DNA of 11,511 nucleotides from Lentisphaeria bacterium (GTDB taxonomy: Bacteria; Verrucomicrobiota; Lentisphaeria; Victivallales; UBA1829): positions 1 through 11,511 of the forward strand of contig JAFVRL010000054.1 of assembly GCA_017504325.1 (NCBI GenBank), read 5' to 3'. Made by a program: the position numbers and the translations under genes. Positions within the stretch are counted from its first letter, which is position 1, and every line of letters starts with the position of its first letter. Shown here piece after piece: positions 1 through 5,996 of the stretch. Under the pieces are notes generated by a model that saw only the letters and a program-made list of their open reading frames with translations, had not been told where the DNA came from and made no database searches.

Positions 1-1
1 A

Positions 2-379
2 AGTGCCCCGCCTGTCCTTATTGCAGAAGAGATCATACTTCTGGATCAGGCACTTATGAAAAATGCTCTGGAACTTATAGTACATATAAATGATACGGCG
101 GAAGAACGGGGCAAACTGGAAAGAATAAGAGAACTTGTTCAACAGCATCCCGGGGAAACAAAACTTGTTCTCTGTGTTCACACCGGTGATCATTCCGTTT
201 TCATTGAGAGTAAAGGAATATACAGCGTCAGTGTAACTCAATGCCTTGTGCAGAGTATCAATGAACTGTTCAATAATGAATTCCGCTGCCGTTTCAAGGC
301 AAATCTGGAAGTACCGCGTCCGAAAGTGCGGTATGTTCCCAAGCAGGAGGAATCACAGGAAAAAGAGGAGAATGAATGA
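2..379 (+). CDS. dnaE: DNA polymerase III alpha subunit, C-terminal end (5' end outside window)
   Basis: The frame is open from position 2 to the TGA at 377-379 and gives 125 residues, the tail of a much larger protein (DnaE is usually over 1,100 residues). It begins with the segment SAPPVLIAEEIILLDQA, which matches the end of the DnaE OB domain where an IAEEI-type strand is followed by a Leu-Asp/Glu-x-Ala turn. It then shows the typical C-terminal domain: a helix with KLERIRELVQQHPGET, strands LVLCVHTG and HSVFIESKG, and a helix ending in SINELFNNEF. The charged last 20 residues (many Glu and Lys) are a non-conserved tail. An internal ATG at 56 is not the true start because homology continues upstream of it. 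DnaE is the replicative polymerase catalytic subunit in the cytoplasm. The stop overlaps the next gene's start in ATGA, suggesting translational coupling. The family call is sure; the exact paralogue less so. Confidence 0.87.
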   Translation, partial: SAPPVLIAEEIILLDQALMKNALELIVHINDTAEERGKLERIRELVQQHPGETKLVLCVHTGDHSVFIESKGIYSVSVTQCLVQSINELFNNEFRCRFKANLEVPRPKVRYVPKQEESQEKEENE

Positions 380-1809
380 TGAAGGGAAACTTTTTCAGAA
401 GAAAAACTTTTTTTTCAATTTTTTCAGCGTTTCTTGCCATGATCTTCTCCCTGACAGTCTTTTCCGTAGAAAACGGACAGGATAAGGGGGAAAAAAACAT
501 CTGGGAAGAGTTGAGTGATACTTATTTTCAGGGAAGTATCCCTCCGGAAGCGGAGTTATTGCAGGCCATCCGCAAAGCTCTGCCCTCCTGGGCGGCAAAT
601 TCCTCCCGTATTTATACGGAAAAATTTTATAACGGTCCCCCTGCATGGCAGCTTATTCTCAATCACCCCACAGGAAAGAGAGCGGCAAAGGAGACAAACA
701 TCCGGAACGGTTTTCTGCTTATTTACATGGTGCAGGCAAGAGCAAATGTCTTTCCGGAAAGACTGAAAGATTCTTTCAATTGGGAACTGCCTGAAAGTGA
801 ACTGGAACTTTTTACCGTTTACCTGGGAAAAACCGAAGGATATTACTGGTTTGTAAAAGGGGATCTTTTCCATATCAATACTCTGCGCAACGCTTTTAAA
901 TTCAAGGACGGGGAAAATTTCCAGAAGATCATGGCAAAAGCTCTCAATATAATGGATTTTGACCATTTTACAGCAAGAACTGCCATCCTTTATTTCAAAG
1001 ACAGAAAAGATGATTCGCCTGTATATATCCATAAGGCGATGGAAGAATGGAAAAAAGAAAAATTGGATCCGCCGTATCAGCATCTGGAAGCCATTAAACT
1101 CTGCGGAGGAAAAACTGCCGGAAAGATCCTGACTCAAATAGCTGTTTCAAAAGACAGGGGATTGGCACGGAAAGCCATTGACTGCCTTTTGGAGTCTCCG
1201 GAACTGGCTGAAGAAAAATTTTTGAAGCGTCTTATATATCTTCCGGAATATACGACATCTGTACTGGAAATTTTTTCCAAACGGAACAAATTGTCTCTTA
1301 TCCTTCCGGATCTGGAAAAGATCATAGAAAGGCCCCGCAGTATCATGCAGTATGCTGTCAGTGTGGAAGCACACAGAAAAATATCAAGGAAACTTCTTAC
1401 TGTTCCGGAGATTAATGCCGCTTCCCATATCCGGCTGCGTATGGTGCGTCTGGGAGATACAAAAGATTCCAGTAAATTTGTCCCGCTGGATGATTCCGGT
1501 GCCACACACCTTACAGAAAAAGTCGAAAGAAAAAGGATCGAACCCTTTGTGAATGTCATTATAAGATCCCGGGATATTGAGGCGGCAGTAGCAGCATCAT
1601 TGCTTCTTGCTTCATTGGATCAGGGAAATGAACAGTTCCTCTCTACGGAATACATCAGAAGAGTACACAGTGTGGGTATTGAACTTTTACAGGCACTTCC
1701 ACCGGATAAAATACAGATCATTCTGGAAAGACTTGATAAGCATATAAAAGAAGATAAATCCCGTATGTATATGGAAAAGGTCATGAAAGAACTGGGGATC
1801 AGACAGTAA
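376..1809 (+). CDS. Exported alpha-helical protein of unknown function, coupled to dnaE
   Basis: I do not recognise this 477-residue protein. It starts with a signal-peptide-like segment: a basic n-region (KGNFFRRK), then a hydrophobic core rich in Phe, Leu, Ile and Ser to about residue 30. No lipobox cysteine is seen. The mature part is mostly predicted helix. Residues from roughly 190 to the end have repeating amphipathic helix pairs with Ala/Leu spacing (for example GLARKAIDCLLESPELAEEKF and AAVAASLLLASLDQG), which look like degenerate HEAT or armadillo-type repeats; this is inference. GAGGAG at 365-370 is well placed for either the ATG at 376 (spacing 5) or the ATG at 379 (spacing 8). The first overlaps the dnaE stop by 4 bp. 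It probably acts in the periplasm or membrane, perhaps as a protein-interaction scaffold. No catalytic motif is visible. No terminator was seen in the 138 bp after it. Confidence 0.75.
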   Translation: MMKGNFFRRKTFFSIFSAFLAMIFSLTVFSVENGQDKGEKNIWEELSDTYFQGSIPPEAELLQAIRKALPSWAANSSRIYTEKFYNGPPAWQLILNHPTGKRAAKETNIRNGFLLIYMVQARANVFPERLKDSFNWELPESELELFTVYLGKTEGYYWFVKGDLFHINTLRNAFKFKDGENFQKIMAKALNIMDFDHFTARTAILYFKDRKDDSPVYIHKAMEEWKKEKLDPPYQHLEAIKLCGGKTAGKILTQIAVSKDRGLARKAIDCLLESPELAEEKFLKRLIYLPEYTTSVLEIFSKRNKLSLILPDLEKIIERPRSIMQYAVSVEAHRKISRKLLTVPEINAASHIRLRMVRLGDTKDSSKFVPLDDSGATHLTEKVERKRIEPFVNVIIRSRDIEAAVAASLLLASLDQGNEQFLSTEYIRRVHSVGIELLQALPPDKIQIILERLDKHIKEDKSRMYMEKVMKELGIRQ

Positions 1810-1876
1810 AATGACTGTTTTTCATAAGGGAATAAAAGAAAAAATAAAAAAAATCATATTCTTTTCTGTTTTCTAT

Positions 1877-1904
1877 TTGAAGTAAGGAAAGAGAAGGATA
1901 TATT
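1877..1904 (+). promoter_or_regulatory. Candidate sigma-70 promoter of the secreted 181-residue protein
   Basis: A -35-like TTGAAG (1877-1882, 4 of 6 matches) is followed after 16 bp by TATATT (1899-1904, 5 of 6 matches to TATAAT). It lies 44 bp upstream of the ATG at 1948 in an A-rich intergenic stretch. The same TATATT hexamer is the best -10 in front of dnaN. The call is from pattern only. Confidence 0.33.
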
Positions 1905-1947
1905 AACGGTAGAAAAGAAAATCCCGGTTTCCGGAAAGGAGAAAAAA

Positions 1948-2493
1948 ATGAAAATGAAATTGTTTGTTGTTCTTTTGTTTATCTGTACTTTGTTTACTCT
2001 TTCTGCCGCAGATGACATTCCCATTGTATGGAACAGTTCCGAAAAAAATTTGAAAGATTTTCAGACCTATGCTTTCGGATTTTTACAGAATGATGAAGAA
2101 TACAAGTTCATGTTCCAGATCAGATCGTTGAACAAACTTATGGAAAATGAAAATTCCATGCTTACCGTCTATCTGGATACAGACAATAACAGTAATACCG
2201 GAAGATTTGAAGGACAGGGTTGGGATCTGCAGTTGAATGTGCTTTTGAAAAGACATGTAGTTTCTTCAATTGTATGGTCTGAAAATGAGATCAAAAGTTC
2301 TTATACCTTCAACAACGGGGAATTTTCCGTCAATGCACAGGTGGATGATAATATGCTTTACATCACTGTAAAGAAGGTCGTTTATCTGAAGAACATCAAA
2401 ATCGGTAAAAAATTTGTTCTTTTTGAAGAACACAGCAATGGTAAGGAAAAAACCAAAGACCTTATGAAAGGTGTGGAGATCAATCTGAAATAA
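1948..2493 (+). CDS. Secreted small beta-rich protein with Asp-rich CBM9/DOMON-like segment
   Basis: This 181-residue protein starts with a clear signal peptide (MKMK, then a Leu/Phe/Val core), with a likely cleavage after Ser-Ala-Ala at residue 21. The mature protein alternates short strands, with a central motif LTVYLDTDNNSNTG followed by GWDLQLNV. A Tyr-x-Asp-x-Asp-Asn-Asn turn followed by Thr-Gly and then Asp-hydrophobic strand is typical of secreted beta-sandwich domains of the CBM9/DOMON type, where the acidic turn often binds calcium. Ligand cannot be inferred. AAGGAG at 1936-1941 with 6-nt spacing supports the ATG at 1948 over the ATG two codons later. It has its own candidate promoter and a good terminator, so it is probably monocistronic. 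It contains one isolated TCCGTCA heptamer (2326-2332) of the kind that clusters in dsbD. The protein is certain to be coding; its function is unknown. Confidence 0.78.
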   Translation: MKMKLFVVLLFICTLFTLSAADDIPIVWNSSEKNLKDFQTYAFGFLQNDEEYKFMFQIRSLNKLMENENSMLTVYLDTDNNSNTGRFEGQGWDLQLNVLLKRHVVSSIVWSENEIKSSYTFNNGEFSVNAQVDDNMLYITVKKVVYLKNIKIGKKFVLFEEHSNGKEKTKDLMKGVEINLK

Positions 2494-2516
2494 ATATTGT
2501 TTTCCTGATATTTCCG

Positions 2517-2550
2517 ATCCCGGGATCTTGTCAGATTTCCGGGATTTTTT
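2517..2550 (+). terminator. Intrinsic terminator after the secreted 181-residue protein
   Basis: The arms ATCCCGG (2517-2523) and CCGGGAT (2539-2545) are perfectly complementary over 7 bp. An inner ATCT/AGAT pairing over a TGTC loop (2525-2536) extends the hairpin. A run of T (2545-2550) follows directly. It lies 24 bp after the TAA at 2491-2493. Reading in the other direction there is no T-run, so it is one-directional. The next 120 bp up to the convergent gene end at 2670 hold nothing I can support. Confidence 0.8.
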
Positions 2551-2669
2551 GTCCTCCTTATATGGAAACAACTTTTGAAAAATAACCCGATACTGAAATC
2601 ATCTGCGGCAGTTGAATCATTATAAGATACACACACAGATGGTTGATAAAATAAATAAAGTATTTATAT

Positions 2670-3062
2670 TCATTTATTTACCGTAAAATATACTGTGTGC
2701 ATAATAAAAACTGCCAGTGACGGGGAAATCGTCGCCATACAGGAACAATACATACTCCATTTACAATAAGGATTCTCCTCTGTTACTTTCTTCCGTATAT
2801 AAAAAAACTGACCGCAAGAAAAAAGAAACATTAGAAAAGCTGTTTCCCAGCCGGTGGCTCCACCAGGACGCAGACACATATAAAGGAAAACTGTCAAAAG
2901 AAATACCGGATAGATCCAGCATAAAGCAAGAGATTTTCTACTGCGGGAAAGAATAGCCAATACAATGGAAGAAATAAAAGCAACCAACCCGGTAATCAGA
3001 ACAGCTATGGAAGTATAAAGAGTGATCCCCAGCAGCAATGCAGAAGAAGGAGATATATTCAT
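2670..3062 (-). CDS. Small four-helix integral membrane protein of unknown function
   Basis: The 130-residue product has four hydrophobic stretches at about residues 6-38 (long, with a Ser/Arg loop RSRKS right after it), 47-62, 72-88 and 104-123. The loops between them are short and charged (RKKVTEEN). No family is recognised and there is no signal peptide apart from the first helix. It begins inside TAATG: its ATG (3062-3060) shares one A with the dsbD stop codon, and AAGGGG in the last codons of dsbD is a suitable Shine-Dalgarno sequence. It is therefore almost surely translated from the dsbD mRNA. A partner role with DsbD, or a general four-helix envelope function, is only a guess from position. 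No convincing terminator follows; the downstream inverted repeat is A/T only. Confidence 0.7.
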   Translation of the reverse strand: MNISPSSALLLGITLYTSIAVLITGLVAFISSIVLAILSRSRKSLALCWIYPVFLLTVFLYMCLRPGGATGWETAFLMFLFSCGQFFYIRKKVTEENPYCKWSMYCSCMATISPSLAVFIMHTVYFTVNK

Positions 3063-4618
3063 TATTTATTCCCCTTGAGGATCACAAAGGATGGCAACCC
3101 CTTGATATTGAATTCATTCAGAACTTTTTTAACCTCTTCCGACTGCATATTTGTAGCATCAAATTTTACAAATATATAGTTTTCCATCTCTTTTTTCACA
3201 GCAGGATCGGTTAAAACGCTCCTATCCATTTCCAGACAGTTTTTACACCAGGAAGCCCAAAAATCAATAAGGACTTTTTTCCCGCCGGAAGAGGATCCTT
3301 TTATGGCTTTATATAATTTTTCTGTATATTCTTTCTCATTTTCCTTATGATCAATATAACGGGAACGGAAAAGAGTAAAACTTAAATATGCACAGTTGAA
3401 AGCAAGAAGAAGAATGATGATCCCGAAGACATACTTTATGAACTTCATCCATTTCCCCGGTTTGGGCAAAACGGCAAATCCGGCGGCAGCAATGGGCCAG
3501 GGCATTGCCATGCCGGCTCCCAGAACAAAGAGAAGCAGCAGTCCGAAAGGATTGCCTCCATTATACATCCTTGAGGATTCCAGCAATGCTGCCGCTACAA
3601 CAGGAGCTACACACGCTCCGGCAAGCAAAGCGGCTATGACTCCAAGAAAAAAGATCCCAACCAATCCTGCCGCGGAAGGCATCTTGAAATTGCTGCGGAA
3701 ACGGGATATATCCAGAATAAATACGTCAAACATAGACAGTGCAAGAATAAAAAATACCAACGCCACCAAAGCCTGGAAAAGCCAATGGGAATCCACAGAA
3801 CCAAAGGAACTTCCCGTCAAAACAACCACCATTCCCAATACACCATAGGCAAGAGTTATCCCGAAACCGTAAACACATCCCCGCAGGATTTTTTCTTTGC
3901 GGCTTTTATCCGTCTTTTTCCCGGCACCGATAATGGCAAGATTTACAGGGATCATAGGAAGAACACATGGGGTGAGATTCAAAGCAAAACCGCCGAGAAA
4001 TACGATCAGAAGAATAATAAATATGTTCCTTCCCTCAAGGGAATCAAAGAAACCCTTTTTACTATTCTCCCCTTTCAGAAAGGAAAGAAACTCTTTTTTG
4101 TTTTTGTAACCCTCTGATATTCCAATAATTGTATATGACGGAATTTTTCCGTCAGTTTGATTTTTGACGGATTTATTTCCGTCACTCATATTTTTTATAT
4201 TTCCGTCAGAAGAAAGAATAATACTTTTCTCTTCCGGCATAAGACAGACTCCGCCGGAACCATTCTCTCCCATTTTACATCCCTGAAAAGAGATGTTAAT
4301 TTTCCAGCTTTTACCTTTACTCTCTTTTATGGAATACTCCCAGACATAATTTCCGCTGCCTTTATAAATGGCAACATCACCGGATTCATCTTTATATTTG
4401 ACGGATTGTGGTTCCGTCAGAAGTTTTATTCCGTCAGATGGAGTGATTTTTATAGAAGTGGAATCTTTATAGAGATAGGATAAAGGCTGGATAAGTGCCG
4501 TCACAATGATTTTATTTCCGTCAATTTTACCACTCCAGTTAAATAATTTTTCTTCTGCTGAAAGGATAAAAGGCAAAAGAAACAGCATATAGACCCATAA
4601 ACAGGCTATCTTCTTCAT
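3062..4618 (-). CDS. dsbD: Thiol:disulfide interchange protein DsbD (short C-terminal domain)
   Basis: DsbD moves electrons from cytoplasmic thioredoxin across the inner membrane to periplasmic oxidoreductases. The start is the ATG at 4618, because AAGGAG lies 6 nt upstream; the ATG at 4624 touches that sequence with no spacing. The 518 residues show a signal peptide (cleavage near Leu-Ser-Ala, residue 21), an alpha domain with SFQGCK and GGVCLMPE (Cys114, Cys125), then about eight membrane segments from residue 199. These contain NLTPCVLPM (Cys218) and AGACVAPVV (Cys336), the two membrane cysteines. The gamma thioredoxin domain has FWASWCKNC (Cys458, Cys461). The protein stops at GLPSFVILKGNK, about 25 residues earlier than the E. 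coli DsbD gamma domain, so the last strand and helix are missing. Residues about 32-161, and the upstream DNA, are filled with TGACGGA heptamers. It lies 122 bp after the aminotransferase and is coupled to a small membrane gene. Confidence 0.94.
   Translation of the reverse strand: MKKIACLWVYMLFLLPFILSAEEKLFNWSGKIDGNKIIVTALIQPLSYLYKDSTSIKITPSDGIKLLTEPQSVKYKDESGDVAIYKGSGNYVWEYSIKESKGKSWKINISFQGCKMGENGSGGVCLMPEEKSIILSSDGNIKNMSDGNKSVKNQTDGKIPSYTIIGISEGYKNKKEFLSFLKGENSKKGFFDSLEGRNIFIILLIVFLGGFALNLTPCVLPMIPVNLAIIGAGKKTDKSRKEKILRGCVYGFGITLAYGVLGMVVVLTGSSFGSVDSHWLFQALVALVFFILALSMFDVFILDISRFRSNFKMPSAAGLVGIFFLGVIAALLAGACVAPVVAAALLESSRMYNGGNPFGLLLLFVLGAGMAMPWPIAAAGFAVLPKPGKWMKFIKYVFGIIILLLAFNCAYLSFTLFRSRYIDHKENEKEYTEKLYKAIKGSSSGGKKVLIDFWASWCKNCLEMDRSVLTDPAVKKEMENYIFVKFDATNMQSEEVKKVLNEFNIKGLPSFVILKGNK
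4136..4154. repeat. Heptamer palindrome in dsbD, spacer 5
   Basis: TGACGGA (4136-4142) and TCCGTCA (4148-4154) face each other over the 5-nt spacer AATTT. The pair can form a 7-bp hairpin in the dsbD mRNA, or be read as a two-half-site binding element in DNA. It encodes the Thr-Asp-Gly-Lys-Ile-Pro-Ser part of the linker before the membrane domain. Confidence 0.8.
4165..4184. repeat. Heptamer palindrome in dsbD, spacer 6
   Basis: TGACGGA (4165-4171) and TCCGTCA (4178-4184) face each other over 6 nt (TTTATT). It lies 10 bp from the previous palindrome, so the two form a tandem array of hairpins. The encoded residues are Ser-Asp-Gly-Asn-Lys-Ser-Val-Lys. Confidence 0.8.
4399..4419. repeat. Heptamer palindrome in dsbD, spacer 7
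   Basis: TGACGGA (4399-4405) and TCCGTCA (4413-4419) face each other over 7 nt. A third copy (TCCGTCA, 4430-4436) follows 10 bp later. Here the heptamer encodes Ser-Val and Thr-Glu, unlike the Asp-Gly copies nearby. Confidence 0.8.
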
Positions 4619-4667
4619 CGTCATCTCCTTATTTTATAACTTTATAATTTTGAATTTATTACACAAA

Positions 4668-4701
4668 TGACGGAATTATGACGGAATATATCCGTCATAA
4701 T
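4668..4701 (-). promoter_or_regulatory. Long heptamer palindrome upstream of dsbD, candidate operator
   Basis: Two arms, ATTATGACGGA (4675-4685) and TCCGTCATAAT (4691-4701), are perfect inverted repeats of 11 bp around the 5-nt centre ATATA. A further TGACGGA (4668-4674) lies 11 bp, one helical turn, from the first arm. On the dsbD strand the centre reads TATATT (4690-4685), a 5 of 6 match to a -10 box, but I see no good -35. The element lies 50-83 bp upstream of the dsbD ATG and 40 bp beyond the aminotransferase stop, a usual place for an operator. There is no T-run on either side, so a terminator role is unlikely. Confidence 0.55.
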
Positions 4702-4740
4702 ATAAGACAGGATAAAATTTCTGTTGTGTCATCAAAAAAC

Positions 4741-5910
4741 TCATTTTGTTTTCAATTTATCAAGAAAAGTCTTTATTTTCTCCATAGCCGTCTTGATCCC
4801 ATCCATGGAAGTAGCATAAGAGCAGCGGATAAATCCTTCCCCACATTCACCGAAAGCCGTACCCGGCACTACAGCCACCTTTTCAGATATCAGAAGTTCT
4901 TTTGCAAACTCCATGGAAGAAAGTCCTGTGGAAGTTATATTGGGAAAAGCATAAAAAGCCCCGTGAGGTAAAAGGCAGGGTAATCCCATAGTATTGAATG
5001 CATTGACAATAACATTCCTTCTTCTGCAATACTCATTACGCATCATTTCCATATCCTGCCGTGCATTTTTCAATGCTTCACAGGCGGCGTGCTGGGCATT
5101 GATGGATACACACATAATGGAATACTGATGGATTTTCATCATAGCATCAATGATTTCCTTTGGGCCGCAGGCATATCCAACGCGGAAACCTGTCATGGCA
5201 AAGGCTTTGGAAAAGCCGTTCAAAAAGACGGTTCTATCTTTCATCCCCGGAAATGTTGCTATACTTGGAGTCATTTCTTCATAGGTCAACTCTGAATAGA
5301 TCTGATCTGAAATTACTATAAGATCATATTTTACAGCAATTTGTGCTATTTTTTCTGTCTGTTCTTGCGTCAATACTGCCCCTGTGGGATTACAGGGAAA
5401 ATTCAACACAATAGCTTTTGTCCTGTCTGTAACAGCTTTTTCAAGATCATCCGGATCAAGGGCAAACGCATTTTTTTCATAAGTGGATACTGCAACGGGA
5501 ATTCCATGAGCCATGCGTATTTCCGGAGCATAGGAAACATAACAGGGTTCATGGTAGATAACTTCATCACCGGGTGAAAGAATGGCACGCATCACAAGAT
5601 CCAATGCTTCACTGACTCCCACAGTTACAATACATTCATTTTCAGGATGATATTCCAGATTATATGTATTTTTCACATAATTGCATATCTCTTTCCGCAG
5701 CTGGATCGTTCCAAGATTGGATGTATAATGTGTATTGCCTTTTTCATAGGAATATATGGCACTTTCCCTTATTGTCCATGGAGTTATAAAATCAGGTTCA
5801 CCTATACCGAGAGAAATAACATCTTCCATGGTATTCACAAGTTCAAAAAAATCTCTGATCCCGCTTTTGGGAAGAGAGGATATATGAGGAGCAACATAAG
5901 AATTTTTCAT
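4741..5910 (-). CDS. PLP-dependent class I/II aminotransferase, AlaT/PatA-like
   Basis: Fold-type I aminotransferase that moves an amino group between an amino acid and a 2-oxoacid in the cytoplasm. In the 389-residue form starting at the ATG 5910, the PLP-binding lysine is Lys235 in NGFSKAFAMTGFRVGYA. Other family residues are NFPCNPTG (Asn174), SDQIYSELTY (Asp202, Tyr205), Arg243 in GFRVGYA, and Arg362 in FIRCSYA for the substrate carboxylate. The N-terminus GIRDFFELV followed by VISLGIGEPDF is typical of the Bacillus PatA/AlaT and archaeal aspartate aminotransferase group. A TTG at 5925 would add five residues, but GAAAGAG in front of the ATG favours 5910. An Lrp/AsnC gene lies 86 bp upstream on the same strand, like the alaR-alaT pair of B. 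subtilis, so alanine or another amino acid is a likely substrate. The exact specificity cannot be read from sequence. Confidence 0.93.
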   Translation of the reverse strand: MKNSYVAPHISSLPKSGIRDFFELVNTMEDVISLGIGEPDFITPWTIRESAIYSYEKGNTHYTSNLGTIQLRKEICNYVKNTYNLEYHPENECIVTVGVSEALDLVMRAILSPGDEVIYHEPCYVSYAPEIRMAHGIPVAVSTYEKNAFALDPDDLEKAVTDRTKAIVLNFPCNPTGAVLTQEQTEKIAQIAVKYDLIVISDQIYSELTYEEMTPSIATFPGMKDRTVFLNGFSKAFAMTGFRVGYACGPKEIIDAMMKIHQYSIMCVSINAQHAACEALKNARQDMEMMRNEYCRRRNVIVNAFNTMGLPCLLPHGAFYAFPNITSTGLSSMEFAKELLISEKVAVVPGTAFGECGEGFIRCSYATSMDGIKTAMEKIKTFLDKLKTK

Positions 5911-5958
5911 TTTCAACTCTTTCAAAGTAAAAGAATAACAGCAGAATATCCTTATTGG

Positions 5959-5981
5959 TTTTCTGCCGCGGATCCAGAAAA
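5959..5981. other. Inverted repeat between regulator and aminotransferase genes
   Basis: TTTTCTG (5959-5965) and CAGAAAA (5975-5981) are perfect 7-bp arms around a 9-nt GC-rich spacer containing the palindrome CCGCGG. It lies in the 86-bp gap between the Lrp-type gene and the aminotransferase start. No T-run follows on the transcribed strand, so it is more likely an operator or an mRNA processing/stability hairpin than a terminator. Confidence 0.4.
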
Positions 5982-5996
5982 TTTATACAGAATATA

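Larger units (their letters stand above)
4136..4697. repeat. Cluster of twelve TGACGGA/TCCGTCA heptamers over dsbD 5' part and upstream region
   Basis: Exact TGACGGA copies on the + strand start at 4136, 4165, 4399, 4668 and 4679. Exact TCCGTCA copies start at 4148, 4178, 4202, 4413, 4430, 4517 and 4691. A one-mismatch copy (GCCGTCA) is at 4497-4503. Nine of the twelve are followed by A in the TGACGGA orientation. With uniform base use, 562 bp would hold about 0.07 copies on two strands. Only one further copy was found in the window (2326-2332). Nine copies lie inside dsbD and three upstream. Inside dsbD they encode Asp-Gly (4517, 4430, 4202, 4178, 4148), Thr-Glu (4413), Ser-Val (4399, 4165) or Pro-Ser (4136), so several frames and both orientations are used. 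None occur in the membrane or thioredoxin parts of the gene. Confidence 0.92.

Noticed and set aside
556..1137. 193-codon - strand open frame under the exported 477-residue protein
   Set aside because: The + strand frame is longer, has a good ribosome binding site, a signal peptide and an ATGA overlap with dnaE; the antisense product is rich in Cys, Phe and Arg and looks spurious.
376..1809. High frequency of CCGGAA/TTCCGG words
   Set aside because: They occur in most genes of the window, mainly as CCG-GAA and TTC-CGG codon pairs or similar, so codon preference explains them.
1810..1876. Possible terminator after the exported 477-residue protein
   Set aside because: The stretch is A-rich with scattered T-runs, but I could find no stem of useful length.
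2652..2680. A/T-only inverted repeat TAAATAAA/TTTATTTA at the 3' end of the small membrane protein gene, as a terminator
   Set aside because: The stem has no G-C pairs and overlaps the stop codon; such pairing is expected by chance in this AT-rich stretch.
3396..3848. 150-codon + strand open frame across dsbD
   Set aside because: It is the complement of the DsbD membrane domain with its conserved cysteine motifs; the product is low-complexity and basic.
4136..4697. Heptamer cluster as a CRISPR array
   Set aside because: Units are only 7 bp, spacing is irregular (11 to over 100 bp), both orientations occur and the sequence lies within a coding gene.
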